Positions 41,825-49,346 of a DNA stretch of 55,227 bases are shown piece after piece; within the stretch, counting starts at the first letter, position 1; every line of letters starts with the position of its first letter. The DNA is taken from NCBI RefSeq assembly GCF_947631635.1, contig NZ_CANRMB010000022.1, positions 1 through 55,227 on the forward strand, read 5' to 3'. Under the pieces are notes generated by a model that saw nothing but the letters and a program-made list of their open reading frames with translations, made no database searches and was not told the origin of the DNA. The stretch is from an uncultured Dysosmobacter sp. (GTDB taxonomy: Bacteria > Bacillota > Clostridia > Oscillospirales > Oscillospiraceae). Both the position numbers and the translations under genes were made by a program.

Positions 41825-42290
41825 GGGTCATTCCTCCCATCTCACGCCAGTCGGTCGTAGGACTTTGGGTCAGCACATTGGCAAGGTCGATTACATGGGG
41901 GATTGCCTCCTCAATTTGTGACATGATCTCGTTCAACAGCTTCTCTTGTTTTGGATTGCTGACAAGATACAGCGTGGTCATATTCTGAGCCGCATCGTAG
42001 ATCACGGCAAGCTGCTCATCACTGAACATCCGCTCTGGAGGAAGCAGGCCACTTCTGGATGTAAAGTCTTTCTGGGCTTTCTCGAGATTGTCCCCAAAGT
42101 AATGGCCTTGCCAGAGGCTGGTGTGATCCTGAACCCATTCCCAGGTGATGAATTCCATACCGAAGCTGGTTTCGTGTCCGGCAAGGATCACATTGTTGTA
42201 TTCAGCCAAGGCGCGGTAGTCCCCGCTCAGGCTGTTCGCTTCGATTTGCGGAGCCCTTTCCATCATGGCCTGGATCTCCTTTTGTTTCAT
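41817..42290 (-). CDS. conserved hypothetical protein of the conjugative element
   Basis: 157 residues, soluble and acidic, with YNNVILAGHETSFGMEFITWEWV (about 26-48), GHYFGDNLEKAQKDF and MFSDEQLAVIYDAA. I know such proteins only as unnamed cargo of clostridial conjugative elements near ardA. GGAGGAG precedes the ATG at 42290. Its last codons overlap the start of the ArdA/methylase gene, so the two are translated together. Confidence 0.6.
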   Translation of the reverse strand: MKQKEIQAMMERAPQIEANSLSGDYRALAEYNNVILAGHETSFGMEFITWEWVQDHTSLWQGHYFGDNLEKAQKDFTSRSGLLPPERMFSDEQLAVIYDAAQNMTTLYLVSNPKQEKLLNEIMSQIEEAIPHVIDLANVLTQSPTTDWREMGGMTLG

Positions 42291-42330
42291 TGAAATCTCC
42301 TCCTCCTTCTTTCTTTTTGAATGTGAAAAC

Positions 42331-42365
42331 AAAAAAGCGGCTGCTTCCTTTTGGAAACAGCCGCT
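42331..42365 (-). terminator. rho-independent terminator
   Basis: Minus strand: AGCGGCTG-TTTCC-AAAA-GGAA-GCAGCCGCT followed by TTTTTT (hairpin 42336-42365). It separates the tRNA transcript from the conjugative-element genes. Confidence 0.75.
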
Positions 42366-42531
42366 TGTTGTGGATTTGTCCTTCGGAGTACCCGTTTTAC
42401 TTCAATTTATCAAATCAATGTATTCCTCTATTGATGTGTATTCTGCTTGCGTCTCTCTAAGCGGTTCGAATCCACCCTTTCTGGGAAAAACCCGCTCGGA
42501 GATCTTTAAAAACACTTTGAAAAAAACAAAC

Positions 42532-42596
42532 AAAAAAAAGGTGCAACCCCTTGATATCACTGAGCTTGCGGCCTTGATATCCAAAGTGTTACACCT
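42532..42596 (-). terminator. long hairpin after tRNA-Tyr
   Basis: AGGTGTAAC (minus, 42588-42596) pairs with GTTGCACCT (42539-42547), an inner stem is built on two GATATC copies, and eight T residues follow. It fits the terminator of the tRNA transcript. Because it lies at the junction with the conjugative element it could also contain an attachment site. The rest of 42366-42531 holds nothing I recognise. Confidence 0.6.
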
Positions 42597-42599
42597 ACA

Positions 42600-42684
42600 T
42601 GGTGGGGGAAGGTGGATTCGAACCACCGAAGCCGAAGGCAACAGATTTACAGTCTGCCCCATTTGACCGCTCTGGAATTCCCCC
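42600..42684 (-). tRNA. tRNA-Tyr (GTA)
   Basis: An 85-nt class II tRNA with the long variable arm of tRNA-Tyr. Acceptor GGGGGAA pairs with TTCCCCC, the anticodon loop is CTGTAAA (anticodon GTA), the T-arm is GGTTCGAATCC, and the CCA is encoded. It is transcribed after tRNA-Thr from the promoter at 42789. Confidence 0.95.
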
Positions 42685-42693
42685 ATATAAATT

Positions 42694-42769
42694 TGGAGCT
42701 GGTGGACGGATTCGAACCCCCGACCTGCTGATTACAAATCAGCTGCTCTACCAGCTGAGCTACACCAGC
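42694..42769 (-). tRNA. tRNA-Thr (TGT)
   Basis: 76 nt. Acceptor GCTGGTG pairs with CACCAGC, anticodon loop TTTGTAA (anticodon TGT), T-arm GGGTTCGAATCC, encoded CCA. It is first in a two-tRNA transcript, 9 bp before tRNA-Tyr. Confidence 0.95.
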
Positions 42770-42788
42770 AGTTCCAACAGCAGGATTT

Positions 42789-42817
42789 ATTCTAGCAGAC
42801 AGCCTTTCATTTGTCAA
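42789..42817 (-). promoter_or_regulatory. promoter of the tRNA-Thr/tRNA-Tyr transcript
   Basis: Minus strand TTGACA (42812-42817), 17-bp spacer, TAGAAT (42789-42794), about 20 bp before tRNA-Thr. Confidence 0.8.
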
Positions 42818-42859
42818 CAGATTTTTTCAGGTTTTTCTATTTTTTAAGGAGGGACTTTT

Positions 42860-43045
42860 TTGCAGCAGTTTCACCGCCGCCGGATGCGGCAAGCCCTGCT
42901 CTGCACGCTTTGCGGACAGGAGATCACGATTGGAGAGGAATACTGGGCCTGCAACGGCAGCTGCGTCTGCGCGGCCTGCCTGCCGGATTTTGCCCGCCAG
43001 GAGCTGGCGCCCTGCCATGAGACCCGGGGAAGGGAGATACGATGA
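42860..43045 (+). CDS. small cysteine-rich (zinc-ribbon-like) protein
   Basis: 61 residues with CTLCGQ, then CNGSCVCAACLPDF: paired cysteines that probably bind one or two zinc ions. The start is TTG, with AAGGAGGG 4-7 nt upstream; no ATG fits. It overlaps the next gene by 4 bp and is the first of three overlapping small genes. No named family is apparent. Confidence 0.55.
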   Translation: MQQFHRRRMRQALLCTLCGQEITIGEEYWACNGSCVCAACLPDFARQELAPCHETRGREIR

Positions 43046-43275
43046 CCCTTTTGGAGATGTCTATTACATACGCGGACAGCGCCGCCGCCATCCGCACCCG
43101 CATCACAGAGCTGCGGGCGGAGGAAAAGGCGCAGACCGACGCGGAGGCCGTCCGCCAGCTGCGGCGGCGCATCGAGGAGCTGGCGCCCCTCTGGCGGGAG
43201 ATGCGGGATCTGTCCACACTGACCGCCAGGTATTACGACAGGAGTTATCACAAGCATGAGAGATACACGATTTGA
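43042..43275 (+). CDS. small coiled-coil protein
   Basis: 77 residues, almost wholly helical and charged (RTRITELRAEEKAQTDAEA, then LRRRIEELAPLWREM), probably a coiled coil. It overlaps both neighbours (4 bp before, 20 bp after) and has GGGGAAGGGAG upstream. It may dimerise or act with the sigma-like protein encoded next. Not recognised. Confidence 0.55.
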   Translation: MTLLEMSITYADSAAAIRTRITELRAEEKAQTDAEAVRQLRRRIEELAPLWREMRDLSTLTARYYDRSYHKHERYTI

Positions 43276-43552
43276 CAGCCGCAGCAGCGAGTGGCTGGGC
43301 GATATGACAGTCTGGCTGCGGGAAAACGCCGCGGACAACTCGGAACAGCTGGACCGGCTGCGGCGGAACCTCCGCCTCGCCCGGGAGCGGGAGCTGACCG
43401 CCCGGCAGCGGCAGATGCTCACCCTGTACTATGACCATGGGATGAGCATTCCGCAGATCGCGCTGAAGCTGGGCCTGAACCGCTCTACGGTCTCCCGGAC
43501 CATCCGGCGGGCCAAAGAGCGCCTGTACCACTGTTTGCAGTACACCTTGTAA
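43256..43552 (+). CDS. sigma-70 region 4-like helix-turn-helix protein
   Basis: 98 residues. The C-terminal half LTARQRQMLTLYYDHGMSI, then PQIALKLGLNRSTVSRTIRRA, is a sigma region 4 / LuxR-like helix-turn-helix; region 2 is missing, so it is not a complete sigma factor. The N-terminal half has helices that may contact the coiled-coil protein. It is the last gene of an overlapping triplet. A phage-type or stress regulator is possible. Confidence 0.65.
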   Translation: MRDTRFDSRSSEWLGDMTVWLRENAADNSEQLDRLRRNLRLARERELTARQRQMLTLYYDHGMSIPQIALKLGLNRSTVSRTIRRAKERLYHCLQYTL

Positions 43553-43569
43553 ATATCTGATTTTCCCTC

Positions 43570-43598
43570 TTGTAGTTTTCAGCGGGAACCCATATAAT
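43570..43598 (+). promoter_or_regulatory. promoter of yitT-like gene
   Basis: TTGTAG (43570-43575), 17-bp spacer, TATAAT (43593-43598), 50 bp before the ATG at 43649. Confidence 0.7.
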
Positions 43599-43648
43599 CG
43601 ACCGTAGCAGGACATCCTGTGATCTTGAGGACTTTTGGAGGAGCTATC

Positions 43649-44533
43649 ATGCTGTATAACACTCTGCACAACCGCTGGCTGCGGCTGGTGGCCGCCGTGG
43701 CGGGCGAGCTGATCGCCGCGGCAGCGCTGAACCTGTTCATCGTGCCCCTGAGCCTGTACACCGGCGGTCTCATGGGTGTTTGCCAGCTGATCCGCACGCT
43801 GCTGAGCACCTATCTCGGCGTCAGCTTCGGCACTTACGACATCGCCGGCATCCTGTATTTCCTGCTGAATATCCCCATTCTGCTGCTGGCCTACCGGACA
43901 CTGGGCCGCAGCCTGGTCATCAAGACGCTGATCTGCACCGTGTCCTACTCGTTCTTTTACAGCGTCATCCCCATCCCCAGCGCCCCGATCATCGACGATT
44001 ATCTCACCGCCTGCCTGCTGGGCGGCATCCTGGCCGGTGTGGGCAGCGGCATCGTGCTGACCTGCGGCGGCAGCGGCGGCGGACTGGATATCGTGGGCCT
44101 GTGCTTGAGCAAGCGGGGCAGCGCCTTTACCGTGGGTAAATTTTCTTTGACCTTCAATGCCTTTTTGTACACCGCCTGCCTGATCCTGTTCAGCCCGGAG
44201 GTGGCCATCTACTCCGTCATCTATAACTTCTTCACCTCTATGGTGCTGGACCGGGTGCACCAGCAGAACGTCAATGTTCAGGCTCTGATCTTCACCCGGG
44301 AGGACGAGAGCGCCCTGGGCCGCTTTATCATGGAGAAGCTGGGCCGCGGCGTCACCTACTGGAAGGGCACCGGCGCCTATACCGGCGAGGGCGTCCATGT
44401 GCTGTGCGTGTGCCTGTCCAAGTTTGAGATCGAAGAATTGATCCACGCCGTGCACCATATCGATCCCCACGCGTTTCTGACGGTGCAGGAGGGCGTTCGG
44501 ATCTACGGCAACTTCCGCCGGAAGCTGGAATGA
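43649..44533 (+). CDS. YitT family membrane protein
   Basis: 294 residues: five membrane helices (about 8-170; VAAVAGELIAAAALNLFIVPL, LYTGGLMGVCQL, GSGIVLTCGGSGGGLDIVGL) and a C-terminal DUF2179 domain (NVNVQALIFTREDES to FLTVQEGVRIYG). The family is widespread in Firmicutes; its transport role is unproven. I start at ATG 43649 after GGAGGAG, dropping ten residues of the open frame. A paralogue is at 49347. Confidence 0.88.
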   Translation: MLYNTLHNRWLRLVAAVAGELIAAAALNLFIVPLSLYTGGLMGVCQLIRTLLSTYLGVSFGTYDIAGILYFLLNIPILLLAYRTLGRSLVIKTLICTVSYSFFYSVIPIPSAPIIDDYLTACLLGGILAGVGSGIVLTCGGSGGGLDIVGLCLSKRGSAFTVGKFSLTFNAFLYTACLILFSPEVAIYSVIYNFFTSMVLDRVHQQNVNVQALIFTREDESALGRFIMEKLGRGVTYWKGTGAYTGEGVHVLCVCLSKFEIEELIHAVHHIDPHAFLTVQEGVRIYGNFRRKLE

Positions 44534-44534
44534 T

Positions 44535-44574
44535 CAAAAAGCACGTCCTGGGGCCTGAGGTCCCAGGACGTGCT
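44535..44574. terminator. bidirectional terminator
   Basis: AGCACGTCCTGGG (44540-44552) is an exact inverse complement of CCCAGGACGTGCT (44562-44574). On the minus strand it is followed by TTTTT, ending the P-type ATPase transcript; on the plus strand CTCTTAT follows, so it may also end yitT. Confidence 0.85.
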
Positions 44575-44589
44575 CTCTTATATGGCGGC

Positions 44590-47046
44590 TCACCGCTCCC
44601 GCCGGCCCCGGAAGGCCTTCCGGGCAGCGCGGCGGCGCTCTTTTTTTGCCCTGCGCTGTTCCAGCAGGGCGCTGCATTTGTCAAACAGCCGCTCCAGGCC
44701 CATCTGGGTGGGCACCACCAGCAGCACCAGGACCACCAGCACCAGCCAGCCCGCGAAGGAAAGTCCGGTGAGGGAAAACACGCTCCCGTAGAACAGCACC
44801 GCCGCCAGCATGGCAATGCTCATGGCGGCCAGCAGAACGATGCGCTTGCCGTCCAGGGGGCGGGCGGCGTAATAGATGACCATCAGGCCGTTGACGGCCA
44901 TGAGGATGACGCAGATGGTGGACAGCTCTCCCAGGGTCAGGTCCAGGGTGTAGACGAACAGCTCCGCGAACAGGATGACGAAGATGGCCGTCAGGCCGCC
45001 GGGCAGGGCCCGCCGGAGGACGTTGTTCAAGAACCTCCCCCGTACCAGGTCGTGGTTCGGTTCCAGCGCCAGGAAGAAAGAGGGGATCCCGATGGTCAGG
45101 GAGGAGATCAGTGTCAGCTGGATGGGCACGAAGGGATAGGGGAAGTCCGCGAAGAGGGTGATGATGGCCAGGAAAAAGGACAGGATATTTTTCACCAGGT
45201 ACAGCGCCGAGGCCCGCTGGATGTTGTTGATGACCCGGCGCCCCTCCGCCACCACCTTGGGCATGGCGGCAAAGTCGCTGTCCAGCAGGACCAGCTGGGC
45301 CACCTGGCAGGCGGCGTCCGCGCCGGAGGCCATGGCCACGCCGCAGTCCGCGTCCTTCAGCGCCAGCACGTCGTTCACGCCGTCGCCGGTCATGGCGACG
45401 GTGTGGCCCGCCGCCTGCAAAGCCCGGACGATCTTGCGCTTCTGGTTGGGCACCACCCGGCCGAACACGGTGTACTGCCGGATGGCCCTGGCGATGTCCT
45501 GGTCGGTCTTTAACTCCCGGGCGTCCACCCAGTCCCCGGAGCCGTCGATGCCCGCCTGGGCCGCCACGGCGGAGACTGTGACGGGATCGTCTCCGGAGAT
45601 GACCTTGACGGCCACCCCCTGGTCGTGGAAATAGGCAAAGGTCTTGGGCGCCGCCGGACGGATGGGGTTTTCCAGCACCAGCAGGGCCATGGGCATCACC
45701 ACGCCCCGGAGCCGCCCCTCCTCCGCGCCGTCACACTGGGCCAGCAGCAGCACCCGGCAGCCCTTTTCCGTGTAGTAGCGGATGCGGCTCTGAAGGGGAG
45801 CCAGGTCGCTGCCCAGCACATATTCCGGCGCGCCGATGACGTAGGCCCCCCGGTCCAGAAAATTGACGGCGCTCCACTTGGTGGCGGAGGTGAAGGGGAC
45901 CGCTCCCCGGCTGGGCCAGCCGGGACCGTAGGAGAACTTCTCCGCAATGGCCCTGGCAGTGTCGTTGTCCGGCTCCAGCACCCGGTAGAAGGCCCCCAGG
46001 GTGTCGGCGATATCCGCGTCGGACCAGGACTCCGGCTCCAGCGCCACCACCTCCCGGACCTGCATCTGGGGACTGGTGACGGTGCCGGTCTTATCCACAC
46101 AGAGGACATCCACCCGGGCCAAGGTCTCAATGGCGTTCATCTCATGGATCAGCGTGCGGTTCTGGGCCAGCCGCACCACGCTGACCGCCAGGGCCACGGA
46201 GGTCAGCAGGAACAGCCCCTCGGGGATCATGCCGATCAGCGCCGCCACCGTGGACACCACGGCCTGCCGCAGTCCCAGGTCCTGGGTGAAATACTGGGTG
46301 TAAAACAGCGCCGTACCGATGGGGATCAGCGCCACGCCGATGAACCGGATCAGGATATCCAGGGACCGCATCATCTCGCTCTTGCCGGGACCGGCGTCCT
46401 TTTTGGCCGCCAGTGTCAGCCTGGCGGCGTAGGAGTCCGCGCCCACCTGGTCCATCCGCGCCCGGCACTTGCCGGAGATCACAAAGCTGCCGGAGCGGAG
46501 CATATCGCCGGGTCCTTTGGAGATGGCGTCGGCCTCGCCGGTGATGAGGGCCTCATTGACCTGGACCTGCCCGGACATCACCGGACCGTCCGCCGGGATC
46601 TGACACCCGGCGGTGAGCTCCACGATGTCCTCCCGCACCAGCTGGTCCACCGGCAGGTCCCGCACGGCGCCGTCCCGGACCGTCCGGACCTTGGAGGCCG
46701 ACAGGAGGGACAGCTTTTCAATGGTCCGCTTGGAGCGGATCTGCTGGACGATGCCGATGCCCGCGTTGGCGGCCACGATGAAGAGGAAGGTCATGTCCTT
46801 CCAGTCCCCCACCACCAGCAGACACCCCGCCAGCACCACGAAGATCAGGTTGAAATAGGTCAGCAGGTTTTCCCGCACGATCTGCCTGTCGGATTTGGTG
46901 GGGGATTCCACCGGCCGGTTGTCCCAGCCGCCTTCCGCTAGGGCCTTAGCCTGGGCGGAGGTCAGGCCCTTGTCAGGCGCGGGGCTGCAGCGGGGCATCT
47001 CCCTGCGGACCGGCGCCGCCTGCTCCGGTATTGATCTCTTTTTCAT
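44590..47046 (-). CDS. P-type cation-transporting ATPase (CtpE-like)
   Basis: 818 residues. GLTSAQAKAL lies at the N-terminus, TGEADAISKGPGD forms the actuator domain (TGES variant TGEA), MIPEGLFLLTSVALAVSVVRLAQ is membrane helix 4 with PEGL, VDVLCVDKTGTVT carries the phosphorylated Asp, and MTGDGVNDVLALKDAD the hinge. PEGL with ARVDVLCVDKTGT resembles CtpE-type transporters, for which calcium uptake is reported in Mycobacterium; the ion here is inferred only. The ATG has GAGGGGG upstream. Arg/Lys-rich C-terminus. Confidence 0.88.
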   Translation of the reverse strand: MKKRSIPEQAAPVRREMPRCSPAPDKGLTSAQAKALAEGGWDNRPVESPTKSDRQIVRENLLTYFNLIFVVLAGCLLVVGDWKDMTFLFIVAANAGIGIVQQIRSKRTIEKLSLLSASKVRTVRDGAVRDLPVDQLVREDIVELTAGCQIPADGPVMSGQVQVNEALITGEADAISKGPGDMLRSGSFVISGKCRARMDQVGADSYAARLTLAAKKDAGPGKSEMMRSLDILIRFIGVALIPIGTALFYTQYFTQDLGLRQAVVSTVAALIGMIPEGLFLLTSVALAVSVVRLAQNRTLIHEMNAIETLARVDVLCVDKTGTVTSPQMQVREVVALEPESWSDADIADTLGAFYRVLEPDNDTARAIAEKFSYGPGWPSRGAVPFTSATKWSAVNFLDRGAYVIGAPEYVLGSDLAPLQSRIRYYTEKGCRVLLLAQCDGAEEGRLRGVVMPMALLVLENPIRPAAPKTFAYFHDQGVAVKVISGDDPVTVSAVAAQAGIDGSGDWVDARELKTDQDIARAIRQYTVFGRVVPNQKRKIVRALQAAGHTVAMTGDGVNDVLALKDADCGVAMASGADAACQVAQLVLLDSDFAAMPKVVAEGRRVINNIQRASALYLVKNILSFFLAIITLFADFPYPFVPIQLTLISSLTIGIPSFFLALEPNHDLVRGRFLNNVLRRALPGGLTAIFVILFAELFVYTLDLTLGELSTICVILMAVNGLMVIYYAARPLDGKRIVLLAAMSIAMLAAVLFYGSVFSLTGLSFAGWLVLVVLVLLVVPTQMGLERLFDKCSALLEQRRAKKERRRAARKAFRGRRER

Positions 47047-47077
47047 AGGAAGCCCCCTCGCTGTCGAAATATGATTT

Positions 47078-47106
47078 ATTATAGCAATTCAAAATAGCTT
47101 TGTACA
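47078..47106 (-). promoter_or_regulatory. promoter of the P-type ATPase
   Basis: Minus strand TGTACA (47101-47106), 17-bp spacer, TATAAT (47078-47083), 32 bp before the ATG. The -10 matches consensus; the -35 is weak, which leaves room for an activator. Confidence 0.55.
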
Positions 47107-47109
47107 GAT

Positions 47110-47307
47110 TCAGTCTACCCGTCCTATGATGTAATCCACACTCACATTATAATAATCCGCCAGCACAGATAAATATCTGCTGGGGATTTCCCGTTTTCCT
47201 GTTTCATAGTTACTGTATACACGCTGGTCAATCCCCAGCAAACCAGCCACTTCTTTCTGTGAGAGGTCTTTATCTTCCCTCAGTTCCCGCAATCTTTTGT
47301 AATACAT
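47110..47307 (-). CDS. XRE-family repressor-like regulator
   Basis: 65 residues, essentially one helix-turn-helix: YKRLRELREDKDLSQKEVAGLLGIDQRVYSNYETGKREIPSRYL, then LADYYNVSVDYIIGR (residues 3-62). The ATG at 47307 has GAGGTGAGA upstream; the longer open frame has no support. The twin palindromes at 47335-47375 sit over its promoter and that of the divergent gene, so it probably represses both. Confidence 0.85.
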   Translation of the reverse strand: MYYKRLRELREDKDLSQKEVAGLLGIDQRVYSNYETGKREIPSRYLSVLADYYNVSVDYIIGRVD

Positions 47308-47334
47308 GCATCTCACCTCAGGAAAATTATACTC

Positions 47335-47375
47335 ACTATCAAATGATAGTATTGATTTTACTATCAAACGATAGT
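47335..47375. promoter_or_regulatory. twin operator with divergent promoters
   Basis: Two copies of ACTATC-N4-GATAGT (47335-47350 and 47360-47375), 25 bp centre to centre. The first overlaps the spacer of the minus-strand promoter (TATAAT at 47326-47331); the second fills the spacer of a plus-strand promoter TTGATT (47352-47357)-17-TAAAAT (47375-47380). This is a classical repressor site arrangement. Confidence 0.8.
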
Positions 47376-47400
47376 AAAATAGCAGTGAGGAGGCGATGAA

Positions 47401-47676
47401 ATGCGAACATATCATCATACAACTACTGACCGCTGGAAGAATATTTTAAATCTATCGCATTGGCATTTGAAGATGCGGATAAACGACGTGATATTAGCGC
47501 GGGAGTACGCAGATGAGTCCATATATACATTTCGGCTCTCTCTTCTGCGGGAAAGCTACGAAAACGACCGTTTTCTCCGGGAGTTCCTGGGCTACCGCCG
47601 CATGACAAAGCTGGAACAGCGGGCCGCCGCACTCTTGGCCCCTCCCTCCGACCCCTCCGCCGCCCAAGCTCCCTGA
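47401..47676 (+). CDS. small protein divergent from the XRE regulator
   Basis: 91 residues with AGGAGG eight bases before the ATG. Soluble, with many His, Arg and Tyr residues in the first half (HTTTDRWKNILNLSHWHLKM) and a helical, Pro-ending C-terminus. Not recognised. Because its promoter carries the XRE operator it is probably the regulated partner: candidates are a toxin, an antirepressor or an effector. From 47677 to 47831 there is no gene, only hairpins, including a 12-bp perfect one at 47797-47823. Confidence 0.55.
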   Translation: MRTYHHTTTDRWKNILNLSHWHLKMRINDVILAREYADESIYTFRLSLLRESYENDRFLREFLGYRRMTKLEQRAAALLAPPSDPSAAQAP

Positions 47677-47831
47677 GGACGCAAGGAAAAGGGTGCGGGG
47701 AAACCTTTTTTGAGTATCAAATCTCGGAGGGAAAGGGTGTGTGCGGGAAAACCGTCAGGGTTTTCCTGCACGATTTCAATCAGCCCGCCGCAGCGGCCCC
47801 TTTTTGCCAAAGGCAAAAAGGGGAAAGCTCC

Positions 47832-47865
47832 AAAAAGAAAAGACACACCTTTCGGTGTGTCTTTT
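47832..47865 (-). terminator. terminator of tRNA-Gly
   Basis: AAAAGACACACC (47838-47849) and GGTGTGTCTTTT (47854-47865) form a 12-bp stem with a 4-nt loop; on the minus strand the T-run continues (TTTTCTTTTT). It lies six bases after the tRNA. Confidence 0.85.
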
Positions 47866-47870
47866 CTTTT

Positions 47871-47946
47871 TGGAGCGGGCAACGAGGCTCGAACTCGCTA
47901 CCTCCACCTTGGCAAGGTGGCGCTCTACCAGATGAGCTATGCCCGC
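47871..47946 (-). tRNA. tRNA-Gly (GCC)
   Basis: 76 nt. Acceptor GCGGGCA pairs with TGCCCGC, anticodon loop TTGCCAA (GCC), T-arm GAGTTCGAGCCTC, discriminator T as usual for tRNA-Gly, CCA encoded. It is a single-gene transcript with its own promoter (47960-47988) and terminator. Confidence 0.95.
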
Positions 47947-47959
47947 GAGAACAAGGAGT

Positions 47960-47988
47960 ATTTTAGCAAAGGTTTTTCTCCTTGTCAA
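47960..47988 (-). promoter_or_regulatory. promoter of tRNA-Gly
   Basis: Minus strand TTGACA (47983-47988), 17-bp spacer, TAAAAT (47960-47965), directly after the lipoprotein stop codon. Confidence 0.8.
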
Positions 47989-47991
47989 GCC

Positions 47992-48729
47992 TTACTCGCC
48001 AATTTTTTCAATTTCTTTTTCAGCCGCTTCTTCCGCGTTCTCCTGGGGCGCCGCCTCCGCCTCCTCCGGCGCTCCGGACCCGTCCAGCAGGAATTCGATG
48101 AGGCCCACCTGCCCATTGGCGGGATAGTAATACACCCCCCAGGCCGGCGTCTCCGCCAGCGCCCGGTCCTCCCGGAGCTGCGCCATGGCGGCCTCCACCT
48201 TGTCCCGTCCGTCCTGGCCCCAGTAGCCGATGCGCACCGCCAGCTCCGTCTTTCCGGCATCCAGCGCGGATTCCAGCAGGCTGTACAGCGCCTCGGGGCT
48301 GGTGGCGTTCACCACGCTCTGGATCTGCTCCACTGTCCGGCGGTAGCTGATCTGAATGGACACCTCGTAATAGCCCCGCTGGGACTGGCTGGCGGAGGTG
48401 ATGTACTCCACGGCATAGGCCCCCATGGGCGTCTCCTGCTGGATCTCGGTGGTGGCCCGTTCCAGGGTCTCCGACACCGTCAGGTCGTCCGTGAAGTCAT
48501 AGAGCCGCAGGGTGGCGGCCTCCGTGTGCTGGCCGATGAGGAGCAGAAGGTCATTGACGATATCCTGGTAGTTCTCCGCCCGCAGGGTGTCGGCGGCCTC
48601 GCTCTCCCAGAATTTACTGCTGTGGGGTTCCACTGTGGTATAGGACCGTTCCAGCAGGGAGGCGCAGCCTGACAGCAGACACAGGGCCAGCGCCAGCGAT
48701 ATCCCGCACACCATCCTGCCTCTGCCCAT
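47992..48729 (-). CDS. lipoprotein of unknown function
   Basis: 245 residues. Signal peptide ending LALALCLLSGC, with the lipid-modified Cys at about 22, then an extracellular domain with no family I recognise (TVEPHSSKFWESE, NYQDIVNDLLLLIGQH, GYYEVSIQISYRRT, GVYYYPANGQVGLIEF) and a Glu/Ala-rich tail. I start at ATG 48729, which has GGAGG 8 nt upstream. The end of the LutC-like gene lies just upstream, so it is probably last in that operon. Confidence 0.75.
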   Translation of the reverse strand: MGRGRMVCGISLALALCLLSGCASLLERSYTTVEPHSSKFWESEAADTLRAENYQDIVNDLLLLIGQHTEAATLRLYDFTDDLTVSETLERATTEIQQETPMGAYAVEYITSASQSQRGYYEVSIQISYRRTVEQIQSVVNATSPEALYSLLESALDAGKTELAVRIGYWGQDGRDKVEAAMAQLREDRALAETPAWGVYYYPANGQVGLIEFLLDGSGAPEEAEAAPQENAEEAAEKEIEKIGE

Positions 48730-48751
48730 CAGACGCGCCTCCTCTCCTGTA

Positions 48752-49345
48752 TCAGAATCCCAGGTCCTCATCCACCAGGATGACTTCCATCTCCATGCCC
48801 ATCATGGGCTCCCACAGCACCGCCAGCCCCCGGCAGATGCGGTCCGGGCTCTTGCAGTCATAGCACCGGTCGCCCTTGACCGCGCAGGGCGTTTTGCGGC
48901 CCAGCCGCTGGGCGTTCTTCGGCGCGGCGATGTTCCGGGCCCGCCAAAGGGCCTCGTCATAGGTGGGGGCCAGCTTGTTGCGGCCGATGACGAAGTAGAC
49001 CTTCTGGTGGCCGTACAGGGTGGCGGCCACCCGGTTGCCCGCTCCGTCGATGTTGATGATCTCGCCGGTCTCCGCCAAGCCGTTGGCGGAGGAGATGTAC
49101 ACCTGGGCCCCCATGGCCGCGTCCCGCTCCGCCGGTCCGTTGGCCCAGTGCCAATGGACCTCATTGTGGGACGCCAGCCTGTCATAAAGGCCCAACTCCT
49201 GCAGCGTGACGGAGCCGCCGAAGCCGACGGACCTCCCGTCGATCACGCTGTCCAGATAGTCGGCGGCCTCCGCTCCCGTGGCAAACGTGCTCACGGTAAA
49301 GCCGCGAGCCCCCAGATTCTTTTCCACTGCTGTAAAATCCGCCAT
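48752..49345 (-). CDS. LutC/YkgG-type (DUF162) protein
   Basis: 197 residues: SVGFGGSVTLQELGLYDRL, ANGLAETGEIINIDGAGNRVA, VYFVIGRNKLAPTYDEAL and, at the C-terminus, CAVKGDRCYDCKSPDRICRG, a cysteine cluster that may hold a metal site. LutC works with LutA and LutB in lactate oxidation in Bacillus, but no lutA/lutB is present here, so this lone copy may do something else. The ATG at 49345 follows the YitT stop by one base, with AGGAG upstream. Confidence 0.85.
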   Translation of the reverse strand: MADFTAVEKNLGARGFTVSTFATGAEAADYLDSVIDGRSVGFGGSVTLQELGLYDRLASHNEVHWHWANGPAERDAAMGAQVYISSANGLAETGEIINIDGAGNRVAATLYGHQKVYFVIGRNKLAPTYDEALWRARNIAAPKNAQRLGRKTPCAVKGDRCYDCKSPDRICRGLAVLWEPMMGMEMEVILVDEDLGF

Positions 49346-49346
49346 A

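Noticed and set aside
42462..42485. T-arm-like GGTTCGAATCCACC on the plus strand as an integrase attachment site
   Set aside because: It is inverted relative to the tRNA-Tyr 3' end and matches only 14 bp; no matching copy was found near the integrase at 35093.
42402..42686. 94-codon minus ORF containing KGGFEPL
   Set aside because: It runs through tRNA-Tyr and its terminator; translated tRNA sequence often gives such false ORFs.
43103..44470. 455-codon open frame on the minus strand
   Set aside because: Antisense to the sigma-like and YitT genes; rich in Gln, His and Ala with no motif.
45625..46941. 438-codon open frame on the plus strand
   Set aside because: Antisense shadow of the P-type ATPase, which has complete DKTGT and GDGVND motifs on the other strand.
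47871..47946. tRNA-Gly with an Ala-type GGC anticodon
   Set aside because: A first reading mixed up strands; the transcribed strand gives loop TTGCCAA, anticodon GCC, in agreement with a Gly body and U73.
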